Of a stretch of DNA of 5,917 nt, positions 1-4,600 are shown piece by piece. A model generated the notes under the pieces. That model did no database searches, had not been told where the DNA came from, and saw only the letters and a list, made by a program, of their open reading frames with translations. This stretch comes from Pseudobdellovibrionaceae bacterium (lineage in GTDB: Bacteria > Bdellovibrionota > Bdellovibrionia > Bdellovibrionales > JAMPXM01). Each line of letters begins with the position of its first letter. Positions within the stretch are counted from its first letter, which is position 1. The stretch lies in NCBI GenBank assembly GCA_913776405.1, contig CAJYOV010000683.1, positions 1 to 5,917 of the forward strand, read 5' to 3'. The translations under genes and the position numbers were made by a program.

Positions 1-390
1 GCGTTCGTAGCGACCCACAAACTTAAGTGGGAAGAGACAGGCGCGTTCGCAATCGACGCGGACCAAGTTCCAAAAATTGGCGAAAGCGATGATGCCGTTC
101 GTGCCGCGTTCGCGCTGACTTCGCAAAAGCCGCTTTACGACAAGATCATTCGACAAGGTCCAGTAGCGTATCTTCTTCGCTACAAAGCAGCTCCAGCCGA
201 TAAAGACTCTGGCAAAGAGCCAGGCAAGGATCCAAAAGACGCGATGAAAGACCCAGAGTTGATGGCCGCATTTACGGCGAATCGCCGCAGTGAAGACTCG
301 ATCCGTCAGTGGATGGAACAAGTTCGCAAGTCAGCGAAAATCTCGACAAGCGCGTCGCTCGCTCAAGGTCCAGGCTCAGCAACTGAGTAA
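1..390 (+). CDS. PpiD/SurA_N-type peptidyl-prolyl isomerase chaperone, C-terminal part (5' truncated)
   Basis: Reading frame 1 is open from the window edge to TAA at 388-390, giving 129 C-terminal residues. Near its start is WEETGAF, followed by a VPKIGES segment and AAFALTSQKP. This order (Trp-x-x-Thr-Gly-x-Phe, a Pro-x-(Leu/Ile)-Gly turn, then an Ala-Ala-Phe-x-Leu helix and a strand ending AYLLRY) resembles the end of PpiD-like inner-membrane-anchored periplasmic folding chaperones. The tail (SIRQWMEQVRKSAKI) matches their usual amphipathic C-terminal helix (W-x5-7-K-x-A-x-I). Between them is a Lys/Asp/Pro/Gly-rich linker that looks lineage-specific. The isomerase core and membrane anchor lie upstream, outside the window, so activity cannot be judged. 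Such proteins help newly exported outer-membrane and periplasmic proteins fold. A terminator follows 30 bp later, so this is the last gene of its transcript. An alternative is another SurA_N_3 family member. Confidence 0.62.
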   Translation, partial: AFVATHKLKWEETGAFAIDADQVPKIGESDDAVRAAFALTSQKPLYDKIIRQGPVAYLLRYKAAPADKDSGKEPGKDPKDAMKDPELMAAFTANRRSEDSIRQWMEQVRKSAKISTSASLAQGPGSATE

Positions 391-420
391 CATCGCTCGC
401 GTCAAATTGAGAATGTCGGA

Positions 421-454
421 AAAGGCGAAGCCAGAGAGCTTCGCCTTTCTTTTT
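421..454 (+). terminator. Rho-independent terminator after the PpiD-like gene
   Basis: A perfect 11-bp stem, AAAGGCGAAGC (421-431) pairing with GCTTCGCCTTT (438-448), closes a 6-nt loop (CAGAGA) and runs into a T-rich tract (TTTCTTTTT, 446-454). It lies 30 bp after the TAA at 388-390. This is a textbook intrinsic terminator for the upstream gene and separates it from the protease gene. Confidence 0.93.
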
Positions 455-477
455 GCAGATGTCTTTAAATGAAACGG

Positions 478-511
478 GCCAACAACGTACGAAGTTTCGT
501 TGGGAGTTGGC
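478..511. repeat. Imperfect dyad in the intergenic region
   Basis: GCCAAC (478-483) pairs with GTTGGC (506-511), and the next inner block AACG (484-487) pairs with CGTT (498-501 region), leaving a few unpaired bases on the 3' arm. The structure follows the strong terminator at 421-454 by about 25 bp. It could be a fold in an untranslated leader, a second weak terminator (there is no T tract), or chance. Nothing else coding is seen in this stretch. Confidence 0.35.
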
Positions 512-513
512 AT

Positions 514-589
514 GACCAAGGTCTAGGCGATTCTCGTTAAAATCTGGCCAAAAAGTCCGGCAGTTCCTTCATTTAGGCCAACCTTGGTC
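514..589. repeat. 9-bp inverted repeat in the protease upstream region
   Basis: GACCAAGGT (514-522) is repeated in inverse orientation as ACCTTGGTC (581-589), with centres 67 bp apart. The first copy is itself partly palindromic (GACC-AA-GGTC). Such spacing fits either two operator half-sites about six helical turns apart or the closing stem of a larger folded leader RNA. The repeat is read directly from sequence; a function is inference only. Confidence 0.4.
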
Positions 590-612
590 CGATCAGTTTC
601 TTAAGTGGCCGA

Positions 613-630
613 GCTCGCTTTTTGGCGAGC
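613..630 (+). promoter_or_regulatory. Leader hairpin just upstream of the protease ribosome binding site
   Basis: GCTCGC (613-618) pairs with GCGAGC (625-630) around a TTTTTG loop. The 3' arm ends 9 bp before the ribosome binding site at 640-645, so the hairpin would sit in the 5' untranslated leader if translation starts at 653. If translation instead started at the GTG at 605 the same bases would be coding. Its position suggests an effect on translation or mRNA stability, but no known riboswitch motif was recognised. Confidence 0.35.
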
Positions 631-639
631 CAGACTCTT

Positions 640-645
640 GGGGGA
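640..645 (+). promoter_or_regulatory. Ribosome binding site that decides the protease start (GTG 653)
   Basis: GGGGGA lies 7 bp before the GTG at 653, a good Shine-Dalgarno spacing. The other in-frame start, GTG at 605, has no purine-rich block before it (TTTCTTAA precedes it). Starting at 653 also puts a basic residue and hydrophobic core right at the N-terminus, as expected for a signal peptide. Confidence 0.65.
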
Positions 646-652
646 CGTTCCA

Positions 653-2527
653 GTGAAAGTAGTTCGAATCGCTGCGCTTGCGCTTATCGGTTTTTCGTTC
701 GCTACCGCAAACGCGCAAACGACTAATGATTACGTCCCCGGCGAGATCATCGTGAAGCTGAAAAGCAAGACGGCGACTCTCAACGCCCAGGCTTTCGTCG
801 GCAAGGTCGTCGCTGAAAAAGGCATGACGCTTAAAGGTTCGTGGACGGGTCTGCGCATGCACCACCTTGCGTTGAAAGCTGGCGAGAGCGTTGAGCGTGC
901 GATCATCGAACTTCAACAAGATCCCGATGTCGAATTCGCCGAGCCCAATTACTACGTTCATCAACAAAGCGCCGGCCAAGAGGGCGAAGTCATCTCGATG
1001 GACGCCGCTCGCGATCAAGCTTACGCAAACTCATTGAGTTCTTCGTCGTCCTACTCATCGCAAACATCTGCGCCGATTCAAGTCGCTCAAGCTTGGTCTG
1101 CGGAGTCGACAAATTCATCTTTGATTCCTGTCGTCGCCGTCGTCGACACCGGAATTGACTACAATCACTCTGTCTTCGTGAATTCAGGTGCTGTCTGGAC
1201 AAACACGCGTGAGATCGCGGCAAACGGTCTTGATGATGACGGTAACGGCTACATCGACGACGTGCGCGGATGGAATTTCGTTGCGAACAACAACACGCCA
1301 CTCGACGACGACGGTCATGGTACTCATGTCTCTGGAATCGTGCTTGGTACAACTCAAGACATTACAGCTACACCGATTGCGGCTGCGAAAATTCGCATCA
1401 TGCCGCTGAAGTTTCTCGATTCAAACGGTTCGGGGACAACATCGGACGCCGTGAAAGCGATTTACTACGCAGTTAACAACGGCGCGAACGTCATCAATAA
1501 CTCTTGGGGCGGCGGCGGCTTCTCAAACTCGCTTTTGAACGCGATCAACTACGCTTATGACCACAAAGTCGCTTTCGTCGCGGCGGCAGGCAACGCATCG
1601 AATAACAACGATGCTTCGCCTACATATCCAGCGAACTATACTGTACCAAACGTCATGTCGGTCGCCGCAACGACGGACATGGACGGCTTCGCAAGCTTCT
1701 CCAACTACGGCGCGCAGACGGTGCACGTGGGTAGCCCGGGTTCAAGCATCTGGTCGACCTTCCCAAACAATACGTGGGGCCGCTCGTCAGGAACTTCGAT
1801 GGCAGCACCTTTTGTTTCCGGCATGGCTGCAATCATGCTGCGCGAGTCGCCTTCGATGACCGGCTATCAGGTGAAAAACTTGATCTTCGCTCAAGGCAAT
1901 TCTATCTCGAGCCTTCAGAACAAAACGACAACTCGAAATCGCATCAACGTCTTAAGCGCTCTTAATTCCGCGAAGACTGCGGTCGTCGCGACTTCGCAGC
2001 CTTACTACGATGTCTCGGCTGCGCGTGCGCCTGCATCTGATTCTACGCAATCGGAATCTGTCCCGGCCTGCGGGATGGTCGCAAAAGCGATTTACGATGC
2101 GAAAGATGGAAACGGCCCGCAAGGTCCGCATCGCATACTCGCGTTCTTGACGCTGCTCTTAGTACTCGTTTCGCCAATCGTACTGAATGTCGTTCTTCGT
2201 AATCGCGAAGGCGGTAAAGCACGTCGGAAACACACGCGCTATCAGATCGACTCGGCCGTGACACTTAAGTTCGGCGACCGCGAACTCACAGGTCAGGTCA
2301 GCTCGATCTCGATGGGTGGGGTGCAAGTCAATACGGACGCTTGGCTCGAAAACGGCGGCATTGTCAAAATGTCGATTCAGAGCCCGGACGGCAAAGAAGA
2401 AATCAAAGTCGAGGGTCGCGTCGTCTGGAGCGAGGAGAGAAAAGCTTACGGTGTCGCGTTCAACAACGCAGACTCAAGCATCCGCTCGCAAATCCAAGGC
2501 TGGACGAAGAGTCTCCTCGGTACGTAA
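653..2527 (+). CDS. Membrane-anchored secreted subtilisin-family (S8) serine protease with C-terminal cytoplasmic PilZ domain
   Basis: From GTG 653 the product is 624 aa (640 aa if GTG 605 is used; 653 is preferred for its Shine-Dalgarno and signal peptide). Order of parts: signal peptide 1-21 (MKVVRIAALAL..., cleavage after ANA); prodomain about 27-103, opening YVPGEIIVKLK and ending FAEPNYY, the usual I9-like chaperone/inhibitor; a Ser-rich linker; then the S8 domain to about 444. Catalytic residues are all present: D165 (VVDTGID), H222 (DGHGTHVSG), oxyanion N314 (AAAGN) and S382 (GTSMAAP). NGLDDDGNGYIDD (191-203) resembles the acidic, probably calcium-binding insertion of one subtilase group. 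A linker with a lone Cys473 leads to a transmembrane helix (about 495-513) followed by a strongly basic stretch, so by the positive-inside rule the C-terminus is cytoplasmic. Residues about 523-624 form a PilZ domain with the RxxxR switch (R525, R529) and S551-x-S553-x-x-G556. The predicted role is a c-di-GMP-responsive protease acting in the periplasm or at the surface; target unknown. The last 54 bp overlap the opposing gene. Confidence 0.9.
   Translation: MKVVRIAALALIGFSFATANAQTTNDYVPGEIIVKLKSKTATLNAQAFVGKVVAEKGMTLKGSWTGLRMHHLALKAGESVERAIIELQQDPDVEFAEPNYYVHQQSAGQEGEVISMDAARDQAYANSLSSSSSYSSQTSAPIQVAQAWSAESTNSSLIPVVAVVDTGIDYNHSVFVNSGAVWTNTREIAANGLDDDGNGYIDDVRGWNFVANNNTPLDDDGHGTHVSGIVLGTTQDITATPIAAAKIRIMPLKFLDSNGSGTTSDAVKAIYYAVNNGANVINNSWGGGGFSNSLLNAINYAYDHKVAFVAAAGNASNNNDASPTYPANYTVPNVMSVAATTDMDGFASFSNYGAQTVHVGSPGSSIWSTFPNNTWGRSSGTSMAAPFVSGMAAIMLRESPSMTGYQVKNLIFAQGNSISSLQNKTTTRNRINVLSALNSAKTAVVATSQPYYDVSAARAPASDSTQSESVPACGMVAKAIYDAKDGNGPQGPHRILAFLTLLLVLVSPIVLNVVLRNREGGKARRKHTRYQIDSAVTLKFGDRELTGQVSSISMGGVQVNTDAWLENGGIVKMSIQSPDGKEEIKVEGRVVWSEERKAYGVAFNNADSSIRSQIQGWTKSLLGT
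2453..2473 (-). other. Hairpin directly after the deiminase-like stop codon, inside the PilZ coding sequence
   Basis: GTC-GCGTT (2453-2460) pairs with AACGC-(A)-GAC (2465-2473) around a CAAC loop, with one bulged base. It abuts the minus-strand stop codon at 2476-2474. Read on the minus strand it is followed after several bases by a pyrimidine-rich run (CTTTTCTCTCC). It may help end the deiminase-like transcript although it lies within the protease reading frame. The stem is short and could be coincidental. Confidence 0.3.
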
Positions 2528-3478
2528 CACAGACATCGAATCGGCGAACGCGCGTTGAGACGGGCGTTCGCTCAAGTCATGCACTCGCGATGTTAAACAC
2601 GCGGCACTCCCGCCAGCGAGTTGAAATTGGCTGAGCGGTGCGATTTCAACTTCTTTACCAAATCGCTCAAGCTTCGCCGCCAAGTACGGCACATGGCTTC
2701 CTAAGATAATCGTGTCAGCGACTTCGACCCAATTGAGACCAAATCGTAAAGCTTCATCGCGCGGAACTTCGACGAGCGTTTCGATCCGTTCTTCACGCTG
2801 AAGCTTCATCCAGCTTTCCTCAGTGAATGCGTCGCGCACGGCGAATGCAATCAAGCGATCATGCTCCATCGTGAGAGCGAACGCGGTGTCGAGGTGGTAG
2901 AAGTAGGGGTCGCGCAACTCTAGATCGATCACGCGGCAACCTAAAAAGTCTTTGAGTTGCCGAGCTGCCTGACGAGAAGAGCGGAATCCGTAACCGAGAA
3001 AGGCGAGATCCGCGCGCGGAGAAATCACCGCATCGCCACCTTCAAGATTGAATTCGGTTTCGAGTTCGACCTCGAACCCAAACTCCTCATAATTCTGACG
3101 TCGCTTTGATTGTTCGAGTCTGCGTTGAAACGTTGCGGGCTTCCCAAGGAGTGCAGTCCTGCGGCCTCGGTAAGTGCCGACGATACCGTTGTCTTTTGTG
3201 AAGACGCTGTCATACGAACCGTGCAGAAAAGGCACTTCAATCAAATATGCGCCAGCGTTCAGAAGCGTTTCTTTGAAAAAGTCGTGTTCCGATCTTGCTC
3301 GCACTGAATCGACAGCACCTTCTTTCATGTGCGCGTTGATTTTCCATTCAACACGGAACGCGCACTCTTTCGATTTGAAATCGTGACTGCAGTTTGGGCC
3401 ACACTCTGTGGCACTCACGATGAAAGTCGGAGCCTGTTTATAAGAGAAAAATTCGGAAGGTCTCATCGACGGAGACAC
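2474..3478 (-). CDS. Arginine deiminase/DDAH-superfamily (guanidino-group-modifying) enzyme
   Basis: The 334-aa product shows the signature residues of the pentein-fold amidinotransferase/dimethylarginine dimethylaminohydrolase family in order: INAHM (48-51, the usual iNPwM-type motif), YDSVFTKDN (89-97, substrate-binding Asp residues), E146 in LEGGD, catalytic H195 in YHLDTAF, and nucleophile C294 in GGSAACLT. Members act on a guanidinium or amidinium carbon through a covalent Cys adduct; whether this one makes citrulline from arginine, hydrolyses methylarginine, or uses another substrate cannot be told. No signal peptide is seen, so it is probably cytoplasmic. The start is GTG 3478 or ATG 3466 (codon 5); neither has a clear Shine-Dalgarno. 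Two oddities: an N-terminal C26-x3-C30...C39 cluster, and about 40 residues after C294, whereas family members usually end within roughly a dozen residues of it. That tail runs into the protease gene. It diverges from the HDO gene. Confidence 0.85.
   Translation of the reverse strand: MSPSMRPSEFFSYKQAPTFIVSATECGPNCSHDFKSKECAFRVEWKINAHMKEGAVDSVRARSEHDFFKETLLNAGAYLIEVPFLHGSYDSVFTKDNGIVGTYRGRRTALLGKPATFQRRLEQSKRRQNYEEFGFEVELETEFNLEGGDAVISPRADLAFLGYGFRSSRQAARQLKDFLGCRVIDLELRDPYFYHLDTAFALTMEHDRLIAFAVRDAFTEESWMKLQREERIETLVEVPRDEALRFGLNWVEVADTIILGSHVPYLAAKLERFGKEVEIAPLSQFQLAGGSAACLTSRVHDLSERPSQRAFADSMSVLRTEETLRPALDLRADA
2544..2571. other. 8-bp GC-rich dyad 17 bp past the protease stop codon
   Basis: GCGAACGC (2544-2551) pairs perfectly with GCGTTCGC (2564-2571) around a 12-nt loop. 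It begins 17 bp after the protease TAA (2525-2527), where a terminator would be expected, but no T tract follows and the bases code for the tail of the opposing deiminase-like protein. It may act as a transcript end or mRNA 3' stabiliser; this is inference from position only. Confidence 0.35.
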
Positions 3479-3601
3479 TAACAGCGAAGTACTTAAGAAT
3501 TTTATCGCTGCGATCTAGTTATCATCACTGGTTCTTAATCGAACGGACATTCAATCGCGGGCAGCGTCTCTTATTAAGAGAGAAGCGAGAAGAGGTGAAA
3601 T
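3479..3601. promoter_or_regulatory. Divergent promoter region between deiminase-like and HDO genes
   Basis: Only 123 bp separate the two divergent starts, so both promoters must lie here or inside the genes. On the minus strand TAAAAT (complement of 3499-3504, within GATAAAAT) is a fair -10 element, 20 bp before GTG 3478; no convincing -35 lies at the right distance, and the leader would be short, matching the lack of a Shine-Dalgarno. On the plus strand TATCAT (3520-3525) is a possible -10, also without a clear -35. A small perfect hairpin, TCTCTT-ATT-AAGAGA (3567-3581), lies just before the HDO ribosome binding site (AGAGG, 3591-3595). Confidence 0.35.
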
Positions 3602-4600
3602 GTGCGCACGACTGAACTGACTCAAACTTCGATTCCAAAGTTAAATTCAAATTCAAAATCGAATTCAGTTCCAAATTCAGATTCAAATTCAGATTTAAAC
3701 GACTTCCCAGTGGTAGGCTCACTCGGCAACGAAAGCTATTTCGTAAGCGCACACAAAATTTTAACTCGCTTCAATCATCGTCGCTTGAACCCCGCACTTC
3801 CGACAGAGAGCTGGCGTTCGGATTTACGTCGCGATCTCGAAGCACAAATTCTCGAGGGCGAGATGGTTGAGCTCGAGCGCAGTGCGATTGCAGAGCTCGC
3901 AAGCGAAGCTCCGACTGAAGCGGAAGGCTTCATGAAATGGTTTGTAGGCCTCGAGAAAACGGGCCCAGGTCAGCATGATCCGCTCTTCGATTACTTAGCT
4001 GAGAAAGCGACGAAAGAAGAAATGCGTTGGTTCATCCAGCAAGAAGTGGCGGGCGAAGCCGGCTTCGAGGATTTGACAGCGCTCACTCAAGTCAAAATTC
4101 CGACGCGGCCGAAACTTGAGATGGCTCACAACTATTGGGACGAGATGGGGCGTGGGGCTGAGAAGGGGATGCATGGCCCGATGCTCGGCATGGTCGCCCA
4201 TGAACTCGGTTTATCAGAGCCGGATTACGATTCCGTCGTACCAGAAGCGCTCGCGCTCGCAAACGTGCTGACAGCGCTCGCGAGTAATCGTCGTTACGCT
4301 TACCATTCGATTGGCGCTCTCGGTGTCATCGAACTAACGGCGCCTGGGCGCGCAACAAAAGTGCATCAAGGTTTGAAGCGTCTCGGTTTAACGAATGAAG
4401 GTCAGCGTTACTACTCACTTCACGCTGTGATCGATTTGCGGCACTCAAGCGATTGGAACAAAGAAGTTCTTGAGCCGCTGATTTCTGAGAATCCGGCCCT
4501 TTGCCGGCCGATCGCCGAAGGCGCGTTGATGCGCCTGTCGGCAGGAGCCCGCTGCTTTGACCGTTACCGCCAGCAGCTTGGCTTAAGGCTTACAATGTAA
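3602..4600 (+). CDS. Heme-oxygenase-like diiron (HDO) enzyme, iron-containing redox family
   Basis: The 332-aa product starts at GTG 3602, with AGAGG (3591-3595) 6 bp upstream. Residues 15-31 are an Asn/Asp/Lys-Ser dipeptide repeat; from about 35 the protein is helical and resembles the Haem_oxygenas_2/HDO superfamily (CADD, UndA, SznF-type enzymes). Likely metal ligands are E181 in the DEMGRG motif with H191 in the following MHGPM, E244 in VIELTAP, and H274-x3-D278-x2-H281 in YYSLHAVIDLRH; the last triad, about 30 residues after the ligand Glu, is the hallmark of the family. E148/E152 in an earlier helix may also contribute. Known members use two irons and O2 for N-oxygenation, C-C cleavage or decarboxylation of amino acids and fatty acids; the substrate here is unknown. 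No signal peptide is seen, so it is probably cytoplasmic. It diverges from the deiminase-like gene and overlaps the next gene by 11 bp at the 3' end. Confidence 0.8.
   Translation: MRTTELTQTSIPKLNSNSKSNSVPNSDSNSDLNDFPVVGSLGNESYFVSAHKILTRFNHRRLNPALPTESWRSDLRRDLEAQILEGEMVELERSAIAELASEAPTEAEGFMKWFVGLEKTGPGQHDPLFDYLAEKATKEEMRWFIQQEVAGEAGFEDLTALTQVKIPTRPKLEMAHNYWDEMGRGAEKGMHGPMLGMVAHELGLSEPDYDSVVPEALALANVLTALASNRRYAYHSIGALGVIELTAPGRATKVHQGLKRLGLTNEGQRYYSLHAVIDLRHSSDWNKEVLEPLISENPALCRPIAEGALMRLSAGARCFDRYRQQLGLRLTM
3644..3694 (+). repeat. Degenerate hexanucleotide repeat (AATTCA/GATTCA type) in the HDO N-terminus
   Basis: Six-base units of the form AATTCA, with GATTCA, AAATCG and one GTTCCA variant, run in register through codons 15-31 and encode alternating Asn/Asp/Lys and Ser. 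Within the repeat almost every Ser codon is TCA and every Asn codon AAT, unlike the rest of the window where AAC and TCG/AGC are common. The six-base unit keeps the frame, so gain or loss of units would change tail length, not switch the gene off. Confidence 0.85.

Noticed and set aside
290..472. A short + strand frame of 60 codons overlapping the end of the PpiD-like gene and running through the terminator
   Set aside because: It overlaps the real frame, is very basic, and would be translated through the terminator hairpin; no support for a gene.
507..543. Possible sigma70 promoter for the protease gene (TTGGCA at 507-512, TAAAAT at 538-543)
   Set aside because: Each box is near consensus but the spacer is 25 bp, far from 16-18 bp, and no other -35 is found at the right distance from TAAAAT.
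455..652. A c-di-GMP riboswitch upstream of the PilZ-protease gene
   Set aside because: It would fit the theme, but no stretch resembling the conserved GEMM core was seen; the dyads present do not match that architecture by eye.
593..1352. Open frames on the - strand opposite the protease prodomain and catalytic region (593-1018 and 990-1352)
   Set aside because: They lie entirely antisense to a gene with intact family motifs, have Arg/His/Ser-rich composition typical of shadow frames, and show no recognisable domain or ribosome binding site.
2050..2190. The protease linker, Cys473 and transmembrane helix as a C-terminal sorting signal (PEP-CTERM/MYXO-CTERM type)
   Set aside because: Sorting signals end at a short basic tail, whereas here a full PilZ domain follows the helix, and no known tripartite motif such as PEP or GlyGly precedes it.
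3600..3620. ATG at 3600 as the HDO start
   Set aside because: It is out of frame with the HDO protein and meets a TGA after six codons; GTG 3602, which shares its G, is the in-frame start with a well-spaced AGAGG.
3525..3752. Minus-strand frame rich in Leu-Asn repeats opposite the HDO N-terminus
   Set aside because: It is the antisense reading of the AATTCA repeat and overlaps the divergent promoter region; no ribosome binding site or domain.
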